From assembly GCA_902806565.1 (NCBI GenBank), contig CADCXA010000037.1, forward strand, positions 744,001-808,000: DNA of 64,000 nt. Reading direction: 5' to 3'. The stretch comes from Hypoxylon rubiginosum (Eukaryota > Ascomycota > Sordariomycetes > Xylariales > Hypoxylaceae). This document shows positions 34,650 to 45,352 of this stretch, one piece after another. The notes under the pieces were generated by a model. It was not told the DNA's origin, did no database searches, and worked only from the letters and a program-made list of their open reading frames with translations. A program made the translations under genes and the position numbers. Position 1 is the first letter of the stretch. The number at the start of each line of letters is the position of its first letter.

Positions 34650-35791
34650 ATGTCCTCCTCCCTTCTTCACCCGCCCAGCCACCTATCTCCAGCTATCGCC
34701 CTACATCATTCTCAAGAAGCCCCTAGCATACTTGGGAGTTCTACAGGTGCTATATCGACATCTCTTTTCCAGTCTCTGCTTTCAGCCCCGGAAACTGCTG
34801 AGTTATGGACTATCTATGAGAATCTCCTCTTATCATGCCTCCGCACTGGAGACGACGATTCGGCCCACCAATGCCTGGGGAGACTTGTGAATAGGTTTGG
34901 TAATGATAACGAACGAATCATGGCACTGAAAGGTCTCCTTAAAGAGGCTGATGCCAATGACGCTGCCACCCTAGATGTGATTTCGAAGGAATATGACCAG
35001 ATTCTGCAGGACAACCCAACCAATATAGTGAGCCTTTTCTTCTTCCCGTAACCCAGCTCAATAATGCTAACAGGATTGCTATAGCCTATTTTGAAGCGTC
35101 GTGCCGCTCTTCTGCGGTCTATTGGGCGCACTCCTGCCTCTGTCACTGCTCTAATCTCACTCCTTGACGTCTCTCCCACCGACGCAGAGGCATGGGCCGA
35201 GCTTGCCGACCTGTATTTTTCTCAGGGATTATATTCACAAGCCATCTTTGCCCTTGAGGAAGTTCTTGTCCTTCAGCCAAACGCTTGGAATGTTTGTTCC
35301 CCTATTTCCTGGTTTATGCCGCTTTGTTGCTGACTCTAAACGTGATAGATACATGCTCGCTTGGGCGAGGTGCTCTTTGCCGGGGCAAAGTCCTCGGACA
35401 ACCCGGGCCAACTTGGCGAGGCTATTAAACGATTCAGCCGAAGCATTGAGCTGTGTGATGATTATGTACGAGGTTACTATGGTCTTAAACTGGTGAGTGT
35501 TTTCGAATGGAAATAGCTTCGTTAGAATTAGGCTGACTTGAATCACGAAAGACCGCAAAGCAACTTCTGGGCGATTCTCAGAAGACGCTACAAAATCGGA
35601 CGGGTTCAGATGGGTTTTCTATACCTGATCAAGCCACATTGAGCAAACTTGATGAGATGGCCACCGAGAAGCTCGCAGAGATCGTGCGCCGAAGTTCAGC
35701 AGGGGAAAAGGGGTGGCAAGGTTACGATGTGGCCGAGATCGAGGCGGCGCGAGAACTCCTTGAAAACGACTCGGGTACGATTATTAGATAA
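34650..35791 (+). CDS. EMC2: EMC2: ER membrane protein complex subunit 2 (TPR protein)
   Basis: Cytosolic TPR scaffold of the EMC insertase, which inserts tail-anchored and multipass proteins into the ER. Exons are 34650-35027, 35085-35291, 35349-35492 and 35552-35791 (322 residues), all phase 0, with introns of 57-59 nt. Family landmarks: ETAELWTIYENLLLSCLRTGDD, NRFGNDNERIMALKG, RRAALLRSIGRTPASV, DAEAWAELADLYFSQGLYSQAIFALEE (a full TPR), RLGEVLFAG and RSIELCDDYVRGYYGL. The protein ends NDSGTIIR. All-phase-0 introns placed between TPR helices are a tidy feature. Confidence 0.93.
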
Positions 35792-38700
35792 AAAGGACTG
35801 TCGTATGTGTCTTGACGCCCGCACGGCAAAGTCAAGAAACCCGGCACGATGACCACTTTAGCCTCATCCGCATGGCCGAATTCCTTGCAAGAATTAGCAA
35901 GTCATTATGCGCCTAGTAAAGAAAGGCTGTGTTCTAGCATGTGCAGAGGAGCAAAATATCCAATCGGCTCATCCTATGTGGATTTCATATCTATAGGCGG
36001 TGGGACCTTGGGCATACCGACGTGTCCAATTGTCTATGCAATATGCTGGTTTAGCCAACTACCTCCGCCGGACAGGTTACTCATACAGTATGAGTAGCAC
36101 GTGGCTCCAGTCGCGCCACCTTCGCTGTCTTAACCAGAAATATGACATTATAATTGAATGATTTAGGTATCTAAGAATGCAACAGCAAGTGGTTCACGTT
36201 CTCATGCCTTATTTACTCGGCATGTACCCTGATTTTTGGCGCATTGCAACCGTATATGTACCCTATTATGATATTTGGGCAGCAAAAAGACACTACGTCG
36301 GGCAGCGTCTTGCCAAAAAAGAAATCGGGGTCCCACAGCTGGAGTCATCTAGGACGGGCCTAGCCGCAGGGCGAGGTTCTGCATCCATCCTCCATTTCCA
36401 CATCGGTCACGGTAGGGTTGCCGTTGCTGATACTCCTCAATCGAGATTGGCCTTTGTCGGCAGCATGGTGAAGGCATTCCGAGCCGGCTGGCAGCCTATA
36501 CGACCATCGCAGCGGAGGCCATGACGAGAAGCAATGCGTCGACTCCATGCTACCTAGCTATGTATCTACCAACAGGCCAGTGACAAGTCCACGTATTTTG
36601 ATGTCTGGAGAACATACTAAGTATGCTAAGCATGTCGGAAGTAGGTTGGATAAGTGGGTGAGGTGAGTGAGTGAAAGGGCTTATTAGTAGACTTGAATGG
36701 CCACCGCGTTCTCTCTAAGTCTCGAGTTCATTTCATGACAAGAAACATTATCACCAGACTGTCTTCCTTCTACTGAAGTAGAGTTGCCTCGATCGGCTTC
36801 CTTGCTAGAGATGGCATCTTCGGCTTCTCATGATTCGCGCCAATGGCCGAGGTTTCGTGATTCATGATCAAGGGAAGCAACAGCTCACGTTGGGGCGCGG
36901 TCAATTGTATACTTGTACGAATGACAGAGCAGATAACGACCGAACCGTCGACGTCACAATTATTAGGAACAATGTCTGCTTATTGTCTCAGCGCCGGCCG
37001 CAGAATGCTGCGACAGAGCTCCGGTTCATACCGATATAGGGACGACCCCCTTACTGCAGTAAGATTGAATCATGTTCGGAAAACCAAGAAAAAAAGGGCT
37101 GACACGCAGCTTGGATTTTGGGGTTGAAACGCAACTTATACGCCGGAAGGGGGGAATTTGAAAAAAACGAATGGCACCAGTCAAGATTATGCTGTCGTGT
37201 TCGGTGTGAGTACAGGTTCGAGACTATTGGTTATTCTGCAGCTCTGCATCTGCCCCTAGAGGCTAGCAATGAGCAGCGGTGTGGGCCAAGTTATGCGGGT
37301 ATTTTGGTCCTCCTTCCTTTTGGTCTCCTCTCTCTCTCTCTCCCGTCTCAGCCTACCTCCTTTTGCCTGGCCCCTCTGCTCTTAGGCCCCCAAACTCCCC
37401 TCTTCGTTGTCTTATTAGCCCACCTGTTCTGGAAAATACTTGTACACAGTACGGACCCTATAACAATAATAAGCATCGATCGTACTTGGATGCTACCAAA
37501 CCCAAGCTCGCCTCTGGATATCAGCAAGTTTAAGATACCACCCCATCAGTCTTTTTCTATTTCTGCCCAGGAATCCTTCTCTGTCTGTTGTTACTTACCA
37601 CCTACCACCTGCCACCTGACGCCATTCGATCAACGCCAGACCTTAGATCTCAGAGCCTCATACAGCATACAGCATAGAGAGAAGCTAGGAGAAGCTTAAC
37701 ATCTGCATCTGCAAAGCATCTGAGCATACACACCGACTCGCATACACCGACTCTCGGACTCCTCTCAACTCGACTCAACTCAACTCAAACTAAACTCAAC
37801 TCACACCAACACACCACTTAGTGTTAGGTATGTTTGTTGGCCTTTCACATAGATCCTTCGGATGTCGCACACTGTCATAACACATGAGAACTATATCCAA
37901 GCCTCTCTCAGCTAGTGCTGTTTCTTTGCTGCAAGGACGGATCTACAGTAGGTCCAGGATGAATGTTCTAGAGCGTTGACGCCTACCGCCTACCTCATGT
38001 GCTCCGTAGTACGGGTACGTTGTTGTTAGTGTTAGTGTTAGGTGTTAGGTATGGATGTATTTGGTATTTGTTGTGTAGATGGGATAATCGTCTTGTTAGT
38101 CTGCCAGTCTGCCAGTATATGCCCGTATTCCCCCCCTCTCTCTCTGGGCTGGGCTGTGTCTTTTCGCTCTCGTCCCCTCGAAACCCATTTCGACCCTCGT
38201 CCCCCGTCCCCCGTCTCCCGTGTGCCCCCGTCGAGCCGTCATCAAACTGCACGCTGCCCCCCCTCGCCCTTCGCTGATGACGGATCGTAGGCTGATTGTT
38301 CTTAGTGCCACTATTATAAGTTCCGACACACTCCCTGTTCCCTGCTCCTTCGTCCTTCCTTACCGCCACAGGATATAAGAGGTGAGCGGTCGTGCTTAAA
38401 ATCGCACTCTTGTGGTTTTTTCACCGTGATCTCTCGTTTTAGCCCTCCGAGGCGGAACGAAAAATAATATTTCCCCTTTCTTACCAATACCAATTATCCA
38501 TCGCGTACTAGTGCGCATACCACAACAAAACCTATACTATACCACACCCATACCCCAAGGACCCCAAGGATCCCAAGGGGTATTTATACCAATACCCGGG
38601 GTACCCAAGTACATACATCGTGGTAGGTGGACATCAATTCCATGTAGCAACCGACGGTCTCAAAAGACAAGAGATCTCTGAGACGGTTTTGTTGCATACC

Positions 38701-39521
38701 TCCCATGTCTCCTATGTACCCGCACACCCAGACCTACATAGACACCATACAGACAAGACCACAGACCACAGACCACAGACCAGACAGACCTAAAGCCCAA
38801 AATTCACCCCGCCTGCCCGCTCCCAATTCGGCGCCACTCTACAATTCCACACCTTTCTGCCAGCGACCCAGTAGATAGTGGACATTGGACAGTGAACCGC
38901 GAACAGTGGACGGCAACCCAATTCGATCCCTTTGCGCCCAACTGGAACCCGTCTCATTGGAAGACCAGGACCCCCCCTAGACAAATATCTACCATTGCAT
39001 CCATCGCACCCATTTATCCCCATTTGTACCACTCAGCTGTTACGGGCTACGAGGTGACTTTTACTACAAAAAGCATCCAGAAATCCTCCGTGTTTACGAG
39101 ACTGCCAGACTGTCCCACACAACCGCACCACCGCACCACCGCACAACAGTACAACCGCAAAACCCGCACATTCCAACTCGTCTGCTCGCTCGACTTATTC
39201 ACCTGCCAACGCTTTTGCCAACTTCATTCACGACAAAAGTTGCTAATCCAATTTCTAGAAACGCCATCCCGCTTCTACCGCGCTCTCAGCTTTCGAAACT
39301 CGAAACTCGAAACTCGAAACTCGAAGTTCGAAAATCGAAAATCTCGACAACCCGCGCGACTACGTCCAAATCACAGGGCTGAGTCGTAATTCAATTCGTC
39401 CACGTACGGAGTAGTTAGTAACGCAGGGGAGGCCGCTTGATCGCTTACCTCCCTTTGCCCCGGCCATCTTGGGTAGATCGTCGCGAGCGAAGGGTGTCTA
39501 GATAACAAATCATCATCACCA
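35792..39521. other. Largest gene-free region (3.7 kb), probably promoter and leader of the next gene
   Basis: No open frame here shows family resemblance. Frames at 36177-36524 and 37118-37699 were examined and not supported; the second opens with TTG. The DNA is structured: alternating CT tracts (37320-37350), CTCAACT-type repeats (37760-37805), CCCCGTC tracts (38195-38225), ACCACAG repeats (38757-38780) and CGAAACT repeats (39294-39325). Such pyrimidine-rich sequence is usual in long fungal promoters and 5' leaders. A non-coding RNA is possible but not shown. Confidence 0.5.
39294..39325. repeat. CGAAACT tandem repeat, four copies
   Basis: Seven-bp units in direct tandem, decaying into CGAAGTT/CGAAAAT variants, about 200 bp upstream of the coiled-coil/ubiquitin-like gene start. 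Confidence 0.85.
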
Positions 39522-41883
39522 ATGTCGTAAGTAGCGACAAACCCTACTTGTCAATTCGTCAATTGACCGTCTTGTTTCAGTCGAAGGCAATCCACGCATA
39601 TCAATATACGCCATCGTAGCCATACCGGACCCATCTCGGACGAAGCTAGCTACTCAGAAGAGGAGGACTCGAGGCCAAGTAGAGAGTCCTACAACGACGA
39701 CGACGACGAAGAGTGGTCTTCCGCGTATTCCGAAGAGGAAGACGACGACGATATAGACCCGGAAGATTCAGCTTCCACCAGCCCCGCAAGGCGTCAGCAG
39801 CCAGACGTCCGGACTCCGCGTCCTGTGTCCCGGCAGCACCAGCACAGGAGCGTCGCACACAGAGCACCTTCTCAGTACGACGATTATCGGCAAGCGCCGA
39901 ACCCCTCCACCAGTCTGGATTCAGACTACTACGACTACGGCCGCGGTGCCTTCGGGCCACCGGCCGGCGCAAACCCTCAGTATTATGGTGCAGGCCGCGG
40001 CGCCTACCCCCAAAGCCACGTTGGTGGATATGGCCACCCCTTCGCCGGAAATGGGCAGGTAGTACCTTATGGACCTCCTTACCAACAAAACCCGTTCGCA
40101 CCAGCGAATGGCAATGGCGGCAACTACTTCAGCGGCGAACATAGGTGGCCACCGGGAGGTGGTGAGATGATGCCGTTCGGTGGTGGGCCGGGTCCAGGTG
40201 CCCAGAGCTATTTCGGAGGACCACCGTACCCTCCTCTACCGCATGGCATGCAACAGTATCAATGGTCGCCTCCTCCGCCTCCGCCGACAGATATAGGCCA
40301 ACCTCGGACACCTGCGCCAGAGCCTCCGAAGGAAGACCCCGAAAAGGAAGCCATGAAAAAGAAATTAGCAGAGATCGAAGCCGAGCGGAAGAAGGCGGAA
40401 GCCGAAGCCAAGCAGAAAGAGATCGAGGCACAAATACGGAAGGAGGCAGAATTAACTTTCCAACGCAAGATGGAGCAAATGAAAAGGGACGAAGAAGTTC
40501 GAGCGGAGGAAAGGAGAATTGCCTTGCAGAAAGCGAAGGAAGAAATTGAAGCTGCAAAGAAGGAAGCTGAAAAGGCGGCACGAGAAGCCATCGAAGCAGA
40601 AAAGATAGCCGCAGCAGAACGTGCCAAGAAAGAAGCTGAGGCAATTGCCAAAGCTGAACGATCAGCGCGCGACAAATTAGAGGCTGAACGCAAAGCTGAA
40701 GAAGAGAGGAAGAGGAGGGAGGCAGAAACAATTGCTCTCATCGAGGCCCAAGCTAAGGCCAAGATGGATGCTATTTTAAGAGCCGAAGCTGCCGCTAAGG
40801 CTGCCGCCGAGAAAAAGGTGGCGGAGGAGAAGGAATGGAAGAAGAGGATGGAGGAGGAAGCCAAGGCGAAAGCTGAGATAGAAGCCCGCAAGAAGGTCGA
40901 AGCCGAAGAGGCTGCCAAAGCCGCTGCCGCGGCAAAAGCTGTCGCAGAGGCGGCAGCGCGTAAGAAAATAGAGGAAGAGGCTAAAATCAAAGCCGAGCTC
41001 GACGCCCGTAAGAAGATTGAAGATGAGAAGGCGGCGGCAGAAGCAGCCAAGGCCGCAGAGGAGGCTAAGAAGAAGGAGGAAGAAGCTTTCAAGAAGAAGG
41101 CTCTCGAAGACGCAAAGGTCAAGGCTGAGGAAGCGAATAAGAAGAGCCTTGGTAAGGACAAGGCCCCAATTCGTTTCAAAGATGCCGTCGGAAGAAAATT
41201 CAGTTTTCCCTTCCATCTATGCCAGACTTGGCAGGTACGTGAAGGAGTAGAGGGGACATAGATTGATTCTACCTGAGAGACCATGCTGATGCTGTATCAT
41301 CTAGGGTATGGAAGAGCTTATTAAGCAAGCCTTCCTACATGTTGACGTTATCGGCCCTCATGTGCAAGCCGGGCACTACGACCTCATCGGACCAAACGGC
41401 GAGATTATCCTCCCGCAGGTGTGGGAGAAGGTTATTGAACCCGACTGGGCGGTCACCATGCACATGTGGCCGATGGATCGACCCCCAATGCCTCAGGGGT
41501 TAGGGGCGCGTCCAGGTGGTATGCCAGGCCATATGCAGATGCCAGGCGGCCCCGCTAGGTTCCCAGGCGCCGGCGCATTTAGGATGGGTGCTCGTCCTGG
41601 CGGGCCGCCTGCTCCTCCTCACCACGGCATGGGGGCTCCAGGGGGCTTCCCACCGGGTGCCGTTAACGGGCGCGGACACGGGGGGCCACCCAATCTTCCC
41701 CCACAAATCGTACAAGTCGACAGACCGAAGAAGCCAAGCAAAAAGGTCCCATCCGGCGGAGTGCTTGGATGGATAGGGGGAGGAGCAAAACCTAAGAACA
41801 AGAGGTTAGTATCCGCCATTATCATGTTTTTTTTGGTTACATGAGCTTACAAGTTGCTTTGTGGTAGTAGGAACAGACGATAA
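39522..41883 (+). CDS. Fungal coiled-coil protein with C-terminal ubiquitin-like domain
   Basis: Unnamed filamentous-fungal protein; function unknown. Exons are 39522-39526 (ATGTC only), 39581-41234, 41305-41804 and 41868 or 41871-41883 (724 or 723 residues). The N-terminus is acidic/Ser-rich (EEWSSAYSEEEDDDD), followed by a Gly/Pro/Tyr-rich low-complexity stretch (about 100-230). A very long charged Ala/Glu/Lys helix runs about 250-525. A conserved beta-grasp-like segment spans about 530-610 (APIRFKDAVGRKFSFPFHLCQTW...YDLIGPNGEIILPQVWE...VTMHMWP), matching the fungal ubiquitin-like domain found in such proteins. A Pro/Gly/Met-rich tail with VLGWIGGG closes it. The third intron ends in a TAGTAG tandem acceptor. 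A scaffold or signalling role is only a guess. Confidence 0.85.
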
Positions 41884-42784
41884 ACCATTTTCCTCTGTGG
41901 TTCTATCCACGCTTTTCGTCACTGGAGCGCCAGCTCTAGTTCCAGTTCCGTCTCTCTCCAATTTCGTTTTCGGGGAGTTCTGCGATGGTCTTCGATAACT
42001 GATTCTGCATTATACCCCGGCTCGAGACGACATGATTATTTTAAACCGGCATTTCTAACGCGGCCTTATTTTTTCTTCTCTTCGAGCATTTATTGTGGGT
42101 GAAATACTAACTTAGCATTCCGGGCACTGCAAATTTTATATTTTCCCCCCTCCAGCACGGCCTTTCTACGCGGTAGACCTGTATCATTTTCCTACTGCTA
42201 CCGGATTCGCATATCAAACTACTATACTTTTGAACTTTTTGAGATGATGTCTTATACGTTGAGAATGACGAGATGTACGAGAGAGAGGATATACATGGAT
42301 GTTCCTTAAAGACGGCGAGCATTTATTTGAGATTTGGTTTGTCTTATGTCTCTGGGCCGGCGTCTCGAGAGATTAGGGGCGAGACCAAAGTATATGGCGG
42401 TGATCTAACTACAATATCTAGTACTTGATCTAGGAGTTATTATAGGCGATGAATTGATCTTAAAAATTTCGATGTTTTGTTTTTCCTTACTCCGAACCTC
42501 ATCGTGATCTAGAGTGTCTCTATTTTAAATGTATGTAATGTATAGAGTTCATGGGAGCAAGGCGAACGTATTATTACATGGCGATCAGTATTAGCAGACC
42601 TATTAATAAAACGCTGCCTGGTGAAACAATTCAGTTCGTAGCTTTAACAGGAGAAATCGTCGCCGGGTTCCTCTCGCTATCTGCTTGGTAGCCAGACGTA
42701 GTTGACTAGAAAGGTGTAATATTATGGATGCTGTCTGTACGAGTAAGAGTCATTCCACAGAACTCGCGGAGGAATTTGCTCGCT
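41884..42784. other. Gene-free stretch between convergent genes
   Basis: 900 bp, AT-rich, 3' flanks of the coiled-coil gene and COQ10. Nothing recognised. Confidence 0.5.
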
Positions 42785-43477
42785 TCACCGCAAGGTTTTC
42801 GCCTCCTTCCCCGTGTCGCCCAGGACCCGCCTCGCCTGCTCGACGAAGGCCTCGATCATGACGGGCGCGACCTTGTCGGCGACGGCGGAGCTGACGGCCG
42901 CGTACAGCGGGTTCGCGAACTGGTACCGGATGCTGAGCCGCACGTCGCTCCAGTCGCGTTGCCCCTCGACGGGCTCGACCGTCCACCTCGTTACCAGGCT
43001 CTTGAACACGCCCCCTCCTCCCCCGTCACCGACTCCAGGCCCCGGATCCGACAGCCCGTGCCTCCGCAGGCCGGCGGCGGGGATCTCGGTCGCGGCGTCG
43101 CCGCTGATGGCTTCCACGACGCCCAGGCTCGGGACGCAGAAGACGCGGCTCGTGTACGTCTCCTCGAAGCCGCCCCAGCCGGCCGTCAGGTCGGCACGGG
43201 CAGGCCACCGGCGGCCGTCGGCGTCCGGGGACGAGGTCCACGCCGTCACGCGGGAGACCTTGCAGTACGGCAGGAACCGCACGTACGAGTCGACGTCGGC
43301 GATCAGGTCGTACAGGCGCGCGCGGTCGTAGGGGAGCCGCCGCGCTGCTGTTAGGTGTTGGGGCTTGTTGGTATCTGGGAGTGTGATGAAGGACCGCCGC
43401 GGACGGGGATGGGAGTGGAGGTCGAGAAGTTTGGGGAGAGGGAGGCGCCGGGGCGTGAGGGTGCGCGGTGTCGACAT
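42785..43477 (-). CDS. COQ10: COQ10: mitochondrial coenzyme Q-binding START-domain protein
   Basis: Coq10 binds ubiquinone and its intermediates on the matrix side of the inner membrane and supports respiration. Single exon, 230 residues. The N-terminus is Arg/Pro/Leu-rich without acidic residues (about 1-35), fitting a mitochondrial presequence. The START/polyketide-cyclase-like domain begins at RRLPYDRARLYDLIADVDSYVRFLPYCKVSRV and ends with the conserved FANPLYAAVSSAVADKVAPVMIEAF helix. Third positions are overwhelmingly G or C, which produces long spurious frames on both strands. A Gly-rich loop (DGGGGG) is an unusual insert near residue 155. Confidence 0.94.
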   Translation of the reverse strand: MSTPRTLTPRRLPLPKLLDLHSHPRPRRSFITLPDTNKPQHLTAARRLPYDRARLYDLIADVDSYVRFLPYCKVSRVTAWTSSPDADGRRWPARADLTAGWGGFEETYTSRVFCVPSLGVVEAISGDAATEIPAAGLRRHGLSDPGPGVGDGGGGGVFKSLVTRWTVEPVEGQRDWSDVRLSIRYQFANPLYAAVSSAVADKVAPVMIEAFVEQARRVLGDTGKEAKTLR

Positions 43478-43946
43478 AGCGAGAAGAGACAGAGGCGGGC
43501 GGATGGGCTTGGTTAGGTAGCTCGAACTCGGTGGAAGACACGGCGGGGTGGGTGATTTTGTATGTTTTTTAAAGTCTATAATAGATCCATTCTAACCAGC
43601 TCACGCTCTATTGTTTATCTTCGGACGAAAAGAAAGAAATATTTGAAGCCATAAGTATAGCAGAGTCTTAAGAAACTTGCGATTTAGAGAGGGCAGAAAG
43701 TGACGTCTAAGTTATCGACCAGCCACATGCTATCGATAAGTGCAATTGAGCCAGCCCCACCTATTCTTTTTACTCTCCATATAAATTTTCATTTATTTTT
43801 ACAGCTCCAACTTTGTCCCTCTTCACTTTTTTCCTTTAGGTTCTGGGATAAAAACATTCCTACGATGCTCATAAGCACACATTCCCGGTGACAGACGCAC
43901 GTCCTTCTAGAGACCTTGATATATATACGCATGTGTATATTTCACA
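43478..43946. promoter_or_regulatory. Shared upstream region, COQ10 / TRM140
   Basis: 469 bp between divergent starts, AT-rich with TATA-like words near 43918-43938 ahead of TRM140. Confidence 0.45.
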
Positions 43947-45217
43947 ATGGCTTCTACCGCACCTAGTGCGGACATACCAGCCGAGGATGAGTTGTTGACC
44001 AAGGCTGCGGCCTTGACAGTGCAAGAAGCAGCAGAGGCTCAACTACCTGCCCACCGAAACCATGATCCGCAGTTCAACATGAAGAGGAGCGACCCTTTCC
44101 AATTCGGATCCCGCTACCTTCAGGAAGACGACGATATCTTCGAGTTCAATGCTTGGGATCATGTGGAGACTGACGACACGTACAAGGAGTACGCAGAGCA
44201 GCAATACGCCAAGCAGCGAGAGTCGCCAGTCTCCGACTTTGATAAACGTAAGTCAACATATCTTTCACTCTTTTCCCGGTGTTGTGATGATACTCCAAAA
44301 TGCATAGTTCATCTGAATTTCCTTGATGACCAATTATATCAATTCTTTCGCTCCCATCTGACTCACCATACTTATTTCCCTTCCATTATTGCAAGCTATG
44401 CTGGTTGTGGATGCTAACAAGCACAATTTCAGATAGATTCAACTCGGACCCTGCCAAATGGTGGAACCTTTTCTACAAAAACAACACTGCCAACTTTTTC
44501 AAGAATCGTAAATGGTTGCAACAGGAATTCCCAATCCTTGACAAGGTTACCGCAGAGGATGCTGGCCCGATGACGATACTGGAAGTGGGTGCCGGTGCTG
44601 GCAACACGGCTTTTCCCATCTTAGCCAACAACAAGAACCCCAAGCTGAAAGTGCATGCTTGTGACTTCTCCAAGAAGGCGGTTGAGGTGATGCGTACCCA
44701 TGAGCAGTATAACACCGATTTTATGCAGGCCGATGTATGGGATGCCGCCGGAGAGGATCTCCCTCCAGGTCTCGCGGAGAGCAGTGTAGATGTTGTCCTT
44801 ATGGTCTTCATATTCTCAGCTTTGTCCCCCAAGCAGTGGGAGCAGGCCGTACAGAACATATATCGAGTACTCAAGCCAGGCGGTGAGGTCTGCTTCCGCG
44901 ACTATGGCAGAGGTGATCTAGCACAGGTTCGGTTCAAAAAAGGTCGATACCTGGAAGAGAACTTCTACATCAGAGGGGATGGCACACGAGTCTACTTCTT
45001 CGAAAAGGAAGAGCTCGCTCATATATGGACCGGAGCAACTGAAGACGCCGAACAACAACCCGAAGGTGATGAGATCAAGGACTCTATAGAAGCTAAGGCC
45101 AAGCCAGCCTTATTCGATGTTGAAGAACTCGGTGTCGATAGAAGGATGCTCGTCAACAGAGCACGGAAGCTCAAAATGTATAGATGCTGGATACAAGGTC
45201 GGTTCCGAAAGAAATAG
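43947..45217 (+). CDS. TRM140: TRM140: tRNA N3-methylcytidine-32 methyltransferase (METTL2-like)
   Basis: SAM-dependent enzyme making m3C32 in the anticodon loop of tRNA-Thr and/or tRNA-Ser. Exons are 43947-44247 and 44433-45217 (361 residues); the 185-nt intron is among the longest here. Features: DPFQFGSRYL and the N-terminal FEFNAWDHVE segment, then RFNSDPAKWWNLFYKNN spanning the junction, SAM motif I LEVGAGAGNTAFP, CDFSKKAVEVM, DVVLMVFIFSAL, and VLKPGGEVCFRDYGRGDLAQVRF. The C-terminus ends RKLKMYRCWIQGRFRK, typical of the METTL2/8 group. Unlike budding yeast Abp140, no actin-binding region is fused. Confidence 0.94.
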
Positions 45218-45352
45218 ATATCACTTACAATTATGAAATATGCATTGAAGCGTGACTACTGAATCTGCAAGACTGTCTACGTAATGATAATGCGGAATAG
45301 AATGTGATATTGCGGCAACGCGTATGCTAACTCGCTTCTTTATCATTGCTTC

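Noticed and set aside
36177..36524. 115-residue frame in the large gap
   Set aside because: It has an ATG, but composition is unlike neighbouring genes and nothing resembles a known family; left unannotated.
37118..37699. 193-residue frame in the large gap
   Set aside because: Opens with TTG rather than ATG and crosses simple CT repeats; most likely leader or promoter sequence.
40259..41284. 341-residue minus-strand frame opposite the coiled-coil gene
   Set aside because: Ser/Ala/Phe/Leu-rich antisense of the Ala/Glu/Lys helix codons.
43026..43541. 171-residue second frame over COQ10
   Set aside because: Pro/Arg-rich product of high GC; the COQ10 frame has the START-domain motifs.
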